Notes under the pieces: generated by a model
What the model saw: the letters and a program-made list of their open reading frames with translations, nothing else
Databases searched by the model: none
What the model was told of the DNA's origin: nothing
Assembly (NCBI RefSeq): GCF_039537705.1
Contig: NZ_BAABBA010000002.1
Span: forward strand, 62,001 to 126,000
From: Georgenia daeguensis
GTDB lineage: Bacteria > Actinomycetota > Actinomycetes > Actinomycetales > Actinomycetaceae
Reading direction: 5' to 3'
Length of the DNA: 64,000 nucleotides
Shown: positions 17,712-24,373 of the stretch, piece after piece
How positions within the stretch are numbered: position 1 is the first letter of the stretch
How the letters are laid out: every line of letters begins with the position of its first letter
Position numbers and translations under genes: made by a program

Positions 17712-17745
17712 GGCCCCGGGCCGGCTCGTGAGCCGGCGCGGGGCC
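17712..17745 (-). terminator. Hairpin terminator after tRNA-Val(CAC)
   Basis: GGCCCC (17712-17717) pairs with GGGGCC (17740-17745), and inside it GCCGGCT pairs with AGCCGGC around a CGTG loop. It lies 8 bases past the 3' end of the leftward tRNA and could also stop the rightward permease transcript. The T-run is weak, normal for this GC content. Confidence 0.75.
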
Positions 17746-17753
17746 TCCTGCGG

Positions 17754-17825
17754 TGGGCGATACTGGGTTCGAACCAGTGACCTCCTCGGTGTGAACGAGG
17801 CGCTCTACCACTGAGCCAATCGCCC
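17754..17825 (-). tRNA. tRNA-Val (anticodon CAC)
   Basis: Folds as a full cloverleaf on the minus strand: acceptor GGGCGAT / ATCGCCC, D stem GCTC / GAGC, anticodon stem CCTCG / CGAGG with loop TTCACAC giving CAC at 34-36, and T arm ACTGG-TTCGAAC-CCAGT. Reads GUG codons, which are very common in this genome. 72 bases; no encoded CCA. Body nearly matches the tRNA-Val(GAC) at 19.2 kb. Confidence 0.96.
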
Positions 17826-17967
17826 GCGTCCGTCGCGCCCGCCGGGGCCGGCGCGTCCGTTGCGAGATGTGATCGTAGCGAATTCGACGCCGGATCGTGA
17901 AACCGGTGGGCCCCGAACGGGCTGAGAGGAAGGCCACACCCCGCCCGTGCGCCGTGTCGCGCCGTCC

Positions 17968-18086
17968 GGTCACGGTCGTGCGGTAGATGCCGTGCGGTCA
18001 CCGTCGTGCGGTAGATGCCGTGCGCCTCCCGCCACGCGGCGACGCCGTCGCTCTACGGTCCGGTGTCTCTACGGGTCCGGTGTCTC
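17968..18086. repeat. Two tandem duplications at the 3' end of the PabC-like gene
   Basis: First, a 28-bp unit (core gtcgtgcggtagatgccgtg) occurs in tandem at 17968-17995 and 17996-18023 with one mismatch. Second, a 16/17-bp unit (core gtccggtgtctc) occurs at 18054-18069 and 18070-18086; the second copy encodes the last residues and stop of the PabC-like protein (ETPDP-stop on the minus strand). The rest of 17826-18068 holds nothing recognisable. Confidence 0.85.
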
Positions 18087-18914
18087 GACGTGCCGCCGGG
18101 CGTAGATCTCCGCCACCTGCTGCGTGAGCGGCCCGGGCCGGAGCTCGCGCCCGTCCACGGCCACCACGGGGACCACACCGCGCGTGGAGGAGGTCAGCGC
18201 CAGGTGCTCGGCCTCGTGGACGATCCCGAGCGGCAGGCCCTGCTCGCGCACCTCGACGCCGGCCTCGCGCGCCCACTCGATGACGAGGGCGCGAGTCACC
18301 CCGGCCAGGCAGCCCGAGTCGAGCGGCGGGGTGAGCAGCGCACCGTCAGCCTCGACGAAGACGTTCGTGCCCGTGCCCTCGCACAGCTCGTCCCGGGTGT
18401 TCCCGAAGACGGCCTCGTCGGCGCCGCGCTCGTGCGCCCACGCGAGGGCTCGCACGTTCTCGGCGTAGGAGGTGGTCTTGAGCCCCGCGATGGCCGAGCG
18501 CTCGTTCCGGACGAACGGCACGACGGCCACCGACGCGGCACGCGGCGCGGAGACGGCCGCAGCGGCGACCACAAGCGTCCCCGGCCCCCACGCCGCGTCC
18601 GAGCCCAGGGGCCCCGGACCTGCCGTCCACAGGATCCGCACCCGGGCGAGCGACTCGCCCCACGCCTCGGCCACCTCGGCGACCGCCGCCCGGACGACGT
18701 CCCGGTCCGGCAGGGGCAGGCCCAGCCCGGCGGCGGAGCGCTCGAGCCGCTCGAGGTGCCGGGTCAGGGCGAAGGGCCGGCCGCCGAGCAGCTCGCAGGC
18801 CTCGAAGACGCCGTCACCTACCGTGAGCCCGTGGTCGGTGGCAAGCACCAGCGGCTCGGCGTGTCCGCGCAGGCGGCCACCGAACCAGACGATCACGCGG
18901 TTCTCGGGTGTCAT
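18069..18914 (-). CDS. Class IV aminotransferase fold protein, probable aminodeoxychorismate lyase
   Basis: PLP-dependent fold-type IV enzyme. 281 aa. Conserved LTVGDGVFEACELLGGRPF (about 30-48) with the N-terminal Arg-containing HLERLERSAAGLGL, the PLP lysine in IAGLKTTSYAENVRA (about 145), and the C-terminal EGTGTNVFVEADGALLTPPL typical of PabC/IlvE/Dat. The length and sequence fit 4-amino-4-deoxychorismate lyase (folate pathway). Branched-chain or D-amino acid aminotransferase activity cannot be excluded, and no other pab gene is nearby. ATG 18914. The stop lies inside a tandem repeat. Confidence 0.85.
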   Translation of the reverse strand: MTPENRVIVWFGGRLRGHAEPLVLATDHGLTVGDGVFEACELLGGRPFALTRHLERLERSAAGLGLPLPDRDVVRAAVAEVAEAWGESLARVRILWTAGPGPLGSDAAWGPGTLVVAAAAVSAPRAASVAVVPFVRNERSAIAGLKTTSYAENVRALAWAHERGADEAVFGNTRDELCEGTGTNVFVEADGALLTPPLDSGCLAGVTRALVIEWAREAGVEVREQGLPLGIVHEAEHLALTSSTRGVVPVVAVDGRELRPGPLTQQVAEIYARRHVETPDP

Positions 18915-18959
18915 GGACGCACTGTGTCACTGATCACCAGGATTTCACCACCTCGTGGT

Positions 18960-18989
18960 TTGGACTTTCCCCGGCGCGGTGGTTAAAGT
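18960..18989 (+). promoter_or_regulatory. Putative promoter of the tRNA-Gly/Cys/Val cluster
   Basis: -35 TTGGAC at 18960-18965 and -10 TAAAGT at 18984-18989 with an 18-base spacer (or TTAAAG at 17 bases), about 43 bases before tRNA-Gly. This AT-richer patch stands out from its surroundings. Confidence 0.6.
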
Positions 18990-19031
18990 TCTGGACGTTC
19001 CACCGGATCGGAAACGAGCCGGATGGCACAC

Positions 19032-19104
19032 GCGGATGTGGCTCAGTTGGTAGAGCATCACCTTGCCAAGGTGAGGGTCGCGGGTTCGAGTCCCGTCATC
19101 CGCT
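19032..19104 (+). tRNA. tRNA-Gly (anticodon GCC)
   Basis: Complete cloverleaf: acceptor GCGGATG / CATCCGC, D stem GCTC / GAGC, anticodon stem TCACC / GGTGA with loop TTGCCAA, and T arm GCGGG-TTCGAGT-CCCGT. 73 bases; no encoded CCA. First of three rightward tRNAs. Confidence 0.97.
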
Positions 19105-19137
19105 CGGAGGCACCACCACCCGGTGGGCATCCCTCAG

Positions 19138-19208
19138 GGTGGCGTGGCCGAGAGGCGAGGCAGCGGCCTGCAAAGCCGTATACACGGGTTCGAATCCCGT
19201 CGCCACCT
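19138..19208 (+). tRNA. tRNA-Cys (anticodon GCA)
   Basis: Cloverleaf with acceptor GGTGGCG / CGCCACC, anticodon loop CTGCAAA in stem GCGGC / GCCGT, and T arm ACGGG-TTCGAAT-CCCGT. 71 bases; no encoded CCA. 33 bases after tRNA-Gly, so transcribed together. Confidence 0.96.
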
Positions 19209-19226
19209 CTCTGCAGTGCACGACCT

Positions 19227-19301
19227 GGGCGATTGGCGCAGCGGTAGCGCGCTTCCCTGACACGGAAGAGGTCACTGGTTCGATCCCAGTATCGCCCACC
19301 A
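19227..19301 (+). tRNA. tRNA-Val (anticodon GAC), with encoded CCA
   Basis: Cloverleaf with acceptor GGGCGAT / ATCGCCC, D stem GCGC / GCGC, anticodon stem CTTCC / GGAAG with loop CTGACAC, and T arm ACTGG-TTCGATC-CCAGT. Mature body 19227-19298 with CCA at 19299-19301, the only one of the four tRNAs here with a templated CCA. Acceptor and T arms are nearly identical to tRNA-Val(CAC). Confidence 0.97.
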
Positions 19302-19307
19302 CAGGAA

Positions 19308-19342
19308 GGGGCAGTCCGGAGACATCCGGACTGCCCCTTCTT
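19308..19342 (+). terminator. Intrinsic terminator of the tRNA cluster
   Basis: Perfect 13-bp stem GGGGCAGTCCGGA (19308-19320) / TCCGGACTGCCCC (19325-19337) with a GACA loop and TTCTT following. It starts 7 bases after the CCA. Confidence 0.93.
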
Positions 19343-19369
19343 CGTTCGGCCGAACGGTGTGCCGACGGC

Positions 19370-20152
19370 TCAGACCTTGGCGTGCCGCGCTCGGCCGAAG
19401 GAGTAGACGCCGTAGGCGGCGAGGCCGAGCGCCACCGCGGTGAGCAGCGCCTTGCCGAACGGCAGCTGCTGGAGGGAACGCAGCGCGCCGTCGAGACCTG
19501 AGGCCCGCTCGGAGTCGGCAGTGGCGGCGGCTGCCACGAACAGGGCGCCGACGACGCCGAGCGCGACGCCCTTGGCGATGTAGCCGATCCGCCCGGCCCT
19601 GACCACCCACGGACCGGGGTGCTCACGCAGGTCCTCGAGGAACTTCTTCTTCCACCCCTTGATCACGTGATAGACGGCGACGGCGATGACGCCCAGGCCG
19701 ACCAGCGCCACGAGCGCACGGCCGAACGGCTGCGCCATGAGCGTGGCGGTGGTGCTCTCCGTCTGCCCCGAACCCGAGGACGAGCCCCGCACCACGGAGA
19801 CGGCCGTCCAGGCCAGCGCCAGGTAGAGGACGGCCTTGCCCGCGCTCTTGAGGCGGGTGCCGGTGTCGGACCGGGCGATCGCCTCGGCGACCTGCCAGAC
19901 GGCGAGCAGAGCGAAGCCCACCGCGAGCACCCAGAGCAGCACCGCACCGAGGGGGTTGCCCGCGAGCTGCTGCATCGCGCCGGTCTGGTCGGCCGACTCC
20001 CCTGTCTGGCCCCACGCCACCTGCAGCGCGATCCACGCGATGAGCAGGTGGAGCACGCCGCTCGCGGCGTACCCCAGCCGGGCACCCGTCTCCAGCGCCC
20101 GGTGGTCGCCCGCCTGTGCCGCAGTTCCACGCAGCGTCGCATCCATGGACAA
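19370..20152 (-). CDS. DUF1206 membrane protein
   Basis: 260 aa integral membrane protein of unknown function. It shows the family's three internal repeats of two helices: ARLGYAASGVLHLLIAWIAL, KAVLYLALAWTAV and RIGYIAKGVALGVVGALF begin successive repeats, each followed by a QPFGRAL / LPFGKAL-type turn and a second helix. A second ATG lies two codons in (MSMD). Monocistronic; no functional hint from neighbours. Confidence 0.88.
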   Translation of the reverse strand: MSMDATLRGTAAQAGDHRALETGARLGYAASGVLHLLIAWIALQVAWGQTGESADQTGAMQQLAGNPLGAVLLWVLAVGFALLAVWQVAEAIARSDTGTRLKSAGKAVLYLALAWTAVSVVRGSSSGSGQTESTTATLMAQPFGRALVALVGLGVIAVAVYHVIKGWKKKFLEDLREHPGPWVVRAGRIGYIAKGVALGVVGALFVAAAATADSERASGLDGALRSLQQLPFGKALLTAVALGLAAYGVYSFGRARHAKV

Positions 20153-20251
20153 ACTGTGGCACCGCCGCGGGCGCGGCGCGCGTCGGCGGAGCTCCTGGGG
20201 TGCGCCCCAGCTCGGGGATCGGGCCGGGGCGCCGGCCGCCGGCCCCGTGAC

Positions 20252-20977
20252 TCAGCCGGCCGCCACCTCGGCCGAGGGGCTGGCCGCGCGCTGCGACCGC
20301 CGGTCGCGGCGGAGGTAGTGCCAGGCGATCAGGGCGCACGCGATCCCGTTGAGGAACCCGACGACGACGTCGGTCGGGCTGTGCATCCCCCGGTAGAGCC
20401 GGGCCGTGGCCACCAGCAGCGGGACGAGCACGCAGGCGATCGTCGCCGTCCGGCGCAGCGCGGGCCGGCGGATACGTTGCGCGAGCATCGCCATGGTCAG
20501 GTAGAACGCGGTGGAGGCGCCCGTGTGCCCGCTCGGGTAGGACGAGGTGGGCGGGGCGATGTCGAGCGGCTCCACGTCCGGGCGTTCCCGTCCCACCAGG
20601 GCCGAGGAAGTGATGAACACCAGCGCCTGGAGAGCGACGGCGATGCCGGGCACGATCGCCAGCCACCACTGCCCGGTCCGCCACCACAGCACGCCGATGG
20701 CCACCAGGCAGGCGCTGATGATGAAGAGCGTCGCGCCGATGTTGGACAGCACGGACGTGACCGCGTCGAGCACCGGCGTGCGCTCGGAGACCAGCGCCTC
20801 GTTGACCGCCCCCTCCTCCGGGAGGGAGTGCAGCGGGCCGACGATGAGGAAGCCGGTGCCCACGATCATCGCCCACAGCGGCACGACGGGAAGGAGCGCC
20901 CGGCGGCCGAGGTCGGAGAGGGCCGCCCTCACGGTCGGCCGGCTCGGGTCGCGCTCCCACCGGTGGAGGAAGCCCAT
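20252..20977 (-). CDS. PAP2-family membrane phosphatase (copy 1)
   Basis: 241 aa with about six membrane helices. Lipid phosphatase motifs 2 and 3 are intact: SYPSGHTGASTAF (about 150) and ARLYRGMHSPTDVVVGF (about 195). Motif 1 reads SSALVGRERP, with the usual Lys replaced by Ser. Such enzymes dephosphorylate phosphatidic acid, undecaprenyl pyrophosphate or similar lipids; the substrate here is unknown. ATG 20977 lies 2 bases after the stop of the second PAP2 gene, so they are co-transcribed. Confidence 0.88.
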   Translation of the reverse strand: MGFLHRWERDPSRPTVRAALSDLGRRALLPVVPLWAMIVGTGFLIVGPLHSLPEEGAVNEALVSERTPVLDAVTSVLSNIGATLFIISACLVAIGVLWWRTGQWWLAIVPGIAVALQALVFITSSALVGRERPDVEPLDIAPPTSSYPSGHTGASTAFYLTMAMLAQRIRRPALRRTATIACVLVPLLVATARLYRGMHSPTDVVVGFLNGIACALIAWHYLRRDRRSQRAASPSAEVAAG

Positions 20978-20979
20978 GG

Positions 20980-21666
20980 TCAGCTCCTTGCCGGCAGATC
21001 GGTGGGATGGACGGGGCTCCACCCCACGTAGCCGAGGTACGAGCCGCCGGCGACTGCGAACCCCAGCACCACGCCCGCCACGACGTCGGACGGGTAGTGC
21101 ACCCCGAGCAGCACCCGGTCGATCCCGGTGAGCACCACGAGCAGGCCGGCGACCAGCGGCACGGCCACCCGGGCGCGCGGCCCCAGCAGGGGCCAGACGA
21201 GCGCGGTGACGACGAGGCCCGCCGCGGCGGTGTTCATGGCGTGACCGGAGGGGAAGCTGAAGCCGGGCGCGTAGGCGACCGCCTCGTCGACCACCGGCCG
21301 GGCGCGCTGGACGCCGGTCTTGACGACCAGGTTCAGGCCCCAGGTCAGCATGAGGGTGACGAATGCCCACAGGGCACGGGTGCGCAGGCCGTGCCGGCGC
21401 CACACCCACAGGCACAGGAGGGTCACGGCAAGGTTCACCCAGCGCGCCTGGAACGCGGTCTGCCAGGTGAGGAGCAGGGCCCGGACCACGGGCTGCTCCC
21501 GGGTCAGGTCGGTGCCCACCCGGACGGCGGACTGGTCGAGGTCCACGACCGGACCGGCCTGCACCCGGACCAGGTAGGCCAGCACCGCCACGGGCACCGT
21601 CAGCGTGGCCGCGACCACGACGGCGCGCAGGATCCTGCGTGCTCGGGACGGGACGACGACGGCCAC
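20980..21666 (-). CDS. PAP2-family membrane phosphatase (copy 2)
   Basis: 228 aa, about five or six membrane helices. All three PAP2 motifs are complete: KTGVQRARP (about 117-125), FSFPSGHAMNTAAAG (about 137-150) and GIDRVLLGVHYPSDVVAG (about 183-200). Sits directly before copy 1; the two are only distantly alike, so this is not a recent duplication. Divergent from the sulP gene. Confidence 0.9.
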   Translation of the reverse strand: MAVVVPSRARRILRAVVVAATLTVPVAVLAYLVRVQAGPVVDLDQSAVRVGTDLTREQPVVRALLLTWQTAFQARWVNLAVTLLCLWVWRRHGLRTRALWAFVTLMLTWGLNLVVKTGVQRARPVVDEAVAYAPGFSFPSGHAMNTAAAGLVVTALVWPLLGPRARVAVPLVAGLLVVLTGIDRVLLGVHYPSDVVAGVVLGFAVAGGSYLGYVGWSPVHPTDLPARS

Positions 21667-21825
21667 GGCGGAAGGCTAGGCCCGGCGCCGCCTCTCCGCC
21701 CGCCGGATGGCGCTCACGCGCCGGCGAGCCCTGGGTCGACTGCCCGGTCGGCGGGCCCCGGCAGGACTAGCGTGGGGCCGCGGGAGCGCCGCCGAGGTCG
21801 CCCCGTGACGGACGGAGACGTGCGC

Positions 21826-23517
21826 ATGGCAGGCCGGTCGGAGAGCCTGACACCGGGTCTGACGGTGCTGCGCAGCTACCGGCGTGCGTGGTGGCGCGGC
21901 GACGTCGTCGCGGGCGTGACCGTCACCGCCTACCTCGTGCCGCAGGTCATGGCGTACGGCACGCTGGCGGGGCTCCCGCCCGCCGTCGGGCTCTGGACCA
22001 TCCTGCCTTCGCTCGCGATCTACGCCCTGCTCGGCTCGTCCCGCCAGCTCTCGGTCGGCCCCGAGTCGACGACGGCGCTGATGGTCGCCCTCGTCGTGGG
22101 TCCGCTCGCCGGCGGCGACCCCGCACGGTACGCGGCACTCGCCGCCGCACTGGCGCTCGTCGTCGGCGTCCTGGCGCTCGTCGCCCGTCTGGCGCGGCTG
22201 GGAGTCGTCTCCGCCGTCGTCTCCCGGCCCGTCCTCATCGGGTACATGGCGGGGGTGGCCGCTCTCATGATCAGCGGGCAGCTGGAGAAGGTCACCGGGG
22301 TGAGCGTCCCCGACGGCACCTTCGCCGAGCAGGTCCTCGCGTTCCTGCGCGGCCTCGGCGACATCGACCCGGCGACCACGGCGCTCGCCGGCGCCACGCT
22401 CCTCGCGCTGCTGGTGCTCAGGCGCCTCGCCCCGCGCGCACCCGGTCCCATCCTGGTGGTCCTGGCGGCGACGGCCGTCGTCGCGCTCGCCGGCGGACGG
22501 GCGGCGGACCTCGCCGTCGTCGGGCCCATCCCCGCGGCCGTGCCGACGCCCGGGCTGCCGGCGGTCGACCTCACCGACGTCGGGTCGCTGGTCCCGGCGG
22601 CGCTGGGCGTCCTGATCGTCGGCTTCACCGACAACGTGCTCACCGCCCGGGCCTTCGCGGCCAAGGGCGGCTACCGGATCGACCCCGACCAGGAGCTCCT
22701 CGCCCTGGGCGCCGTGAACGTCGCAGCCGGACTGGTGCACGGCTTCCCGGTCTCCTCCTCCGGGTCGCGAACCGCCATCGGCACGGCGTCGGGCGCCCGG
22801 ACACAGATGTACTCCCTCGTCGCCGTGGTCACCGTCCTCGGCGTGCTCGCCCTCGGCCGCCCGCTGCTCGCGCAGTTCCCGATGGCCGCGCTCGGCGCGC
22901 TCATCGTCTTCGCCGCGCTCCAGCTGGTCGACGTCCCCGGCTTCCGCAAGCTCGCCTCCTTCCGGCGTGCCGAGCTCGCCCTCGCGCTGGCCACCCTCGT
23001 CGCCGTGGTCATCCTGGGGATCCTCCCGGGCGTCCTGCTGGCCGTGACACTCTCCTTCGTCGAGATGCTGCTGCGGGTCGGGCGTCCGCACGACGCCGTG
23101 CTGGGTCAGGTGCCGGGGCTGGCCGGCATGCACGACGTCGACGACTACCCCGAGGCGAGGACGATCCCCGGCCTGGTCGTCTACCGCTACGACTCCCCGC
23201 TCTTCTTCGCCAACGCGGAGAACTTTCGGCGGCGGGCGCTGGGCGCGGTCGAGGTCCAGACCGACCCGGTGCGCTGGTTCGTCCTCAACGCCGAGGCCAA
23301 CGTGGAGGTCGACCTCACGGCGCTGGACGCCCTCGAGGCCCTTCGGGCAGAGCTGGCGGAACAGGGTGTCGTCGTCGCGATGGCACGGGTGAAGCAGGAC
23401 CTCTTCGCCGAGCTGGAGGCCTACGGCCTCGTGGACTCGCTCGGCCGGGACCGCTTCTACGCCACCCTGCCGACGGCGGTCGAGGCCTACCGGGAGTGGG
23501 CGAGGTCCAGCTCGTAG
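21826..23517 (+). CDS. SulP-family anion transporter with STAS domain
   Basis: Inner-membrane transporter of the SLC26/SulP family (sulfate, bicarbonate or dicarboxylates). 563 aa from ATG 21826; an in-frame GTG at 21805 with a good GAGGT upstream is an equal candidate and would add 7 residues. Hallmarks: GVTVTAYLVPQVMAYGTLAG, LPPAVGLWTILPSLAIYALLG, and a C-terminal STAS domain from about 430 (GLVVYRYDSPLFFANAENF ... VDLTALDALEAL). No carbonic anhydrase or sulfur genes are nearby, so the substrate is open. Its last ten codons lie in the first copy of a 33-bp repeat. Confidence 0.92.
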   Translation: MAGRSESLTPGLTVLRSYRRAWWRGDVVAGVTVTAYLVPQVMAYGTLAGLPPAVGLWTILPSLAIYALLGSSRQLSVGPESTTALMVALVVGPLAGGDPARYAALAAALALVVGVLALVARLARLGVVSAVVSRPVLIGYMAGVAALMISGQLEKVTGVSVPDGTFAEQVLAFLRGLGDIDPATTALAGATLLALLVLRRLAPRAPGPILVVLAATAVVALAGGRAADLAVVGPIPAAVPTPGLPAVDLTDVGSLVPAALGVLIVGFTDNVLTARAFAAKGGYRIDPDQELLALGAVNVAAGLVHGFPVSSSGSRTAIGTASGARTQMYSLVAVVTVLGVLALGRPLLAQFPMAALGALIVFAALQLVDVPGFRKLASFRRAELALALATLVAVVILGILPGVLLAVTLSFVEMLLRVGRPHDAVLGQVPGLAGMHDVDDYPEARTIPGLVVYRYDSPLFFANAENFRRRALGAVEVQTDPVRWFVLNAEANVEVDLTALDALEALRAELAEQGVVVAMARVKQDLFAELEAYGLVDSLGRDRFYATLPTAVEAYREWARSSS

Positions 23518-23549
23518 GCCTACCGGGAGTGCGCGAGGTCCAGCTCGTA
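23484..23549. repeat. 33-bp tandem repeat supplying the 3' ends of two convergent genes
   Basis: Copy 1 (23484-23516) and copy 2 (23517-23549) differ at one base (gagtgGg / gagtgCg). Read rightward, copy 1 encodes the SulP end YREWARSSS-stop. Read leftward, copy 2 encodes the end of the YgjV-like protein, YELDLAHSR-stop. The two stop codons are two bases apart at the copy junction. Confidence 0.95.
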
Positions 23550-24140
23550 GGCCGGACCCACCTGCGTGAACCCGATTCGCCCGTAGTAGGGCTCCTTGAC
23601 CCCGGGCGCGGTGCGCACGCGGCGGTAGCCGTCCTCGAGCAGGATGTCGCTGGCGTTGAAGACGAACTCGCCCGGCGTGAAGTCGCGGTACCTCTCCACC
23701 ACGTGGTCCAGGTCGATCTGCGCGACGCCGTCGCCCGCGTCGTGCAGCAGGACGTACCCGACGGTCTCGTCGCCCTTGACGATGAGGTAGGCCGCACCGC
23801 CCGGGACGGGGCCCCGGAAGCCGGGCGTGAACCGCTCGATGTCCGCGCGGTGCCTGGTGAGGAGGTGGTGGAGGTACTCCCCCGCCGGGTCGACGCGCAG
23901 CACCTCGTAGGCCTCCTCGGAGTGGCGGGACCCGAGCAACCGGTACAGGTTGACCACCTGGATCGCGGCCAGGACCACGTTGAGCACCACCACGGGCCAC
24001 ACGCCGAGGACGCCGTTGTAGAGGATCTGCAGCAGGCAGCCGACGAGGTTGATGAACCGCAGCCGGAGGATCCGCTGCTGCATCATCGACCAGACCACCA
24101 CGGCAGAGCCCAGCCAGCCGATGATCTCCAGGACCGGCAT
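23520..24140 (-). CDS. Membrane protein: YgjV-like N-terminus, GNAT-like C-terminus
   Basis: 206 aa from ATG 24140, preceded by GGAGG at 8 bases; an upstream in-frame ATG at 24260 adds only Arg-rich sequence. Residues 1-75 form two or three membrane helices with FINLVGCLLQILYNGVLGVW, resembling the YgjV inner-membrane family. Residues 85-206 are soluble and resemble an N-acetyltransferase fold (AAYLIVKGDETVGYVLLHDA, DYRRVRTAPGVKEPYYGRIGF-like end). Function unknown. The C-terminal ten codons lie in the second copy of a 33-bp repeat. Confidence 0.75.
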   Translation of the reverse strand: MPVLEIIGWLGSAVVVWSMMQQRILRLRFINLVGCLLQILYNGVLGVWPVVVLNVVLAAIQVVNLYRLLGSRHSEEAYEVLRVDPAGEYLHHLLTRHRADIERFTPGFRGPVPGGAAYLIVKGDETVGYVLLHDAGDGVAQIDLDHVVERYRDFTPGEFVFNASDILLEDGYRRVRTAPGVKEPYYGRIGFTQVGPAYELDLAHSR

Positions 24141-24373
24141 GGCCGCCACCTCCGCGCCTCGTGCGCGGCGCCGACCGCGCCGCCGTCGTCGCGATCCTTC
24201 CACGGCCGCCCACGGCGACCGCGCACGTGCGCCGGCCTCCTGCGTCCACGGTGCAGCCACCCCGGCCGGCGCGGGGCCCTGCTCCGGCCCTCCGGCGTGA
24301 GCAACGTCACGACACCGGCTCGCGCGGGGCTGCCGGAGAGCCGGGCGCCCGCGGGCATGCCAAGGTAAACCCC

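Noticed and set aside
19023..19247. Small open frame over the tRNA cluster (MAHADVAQLVEHHL...)
   Set aside because: A typical false protein produced by translating tRNA genes; the cloverleafs explain the sequence fully.
17754..19301. tRNA genes as an integration site for a mobile element
   Set aside because: No integrase, transposase, or duplicated tRNA 3' end; the similarity of the two Val tRNAs is isoacceptor similarity.
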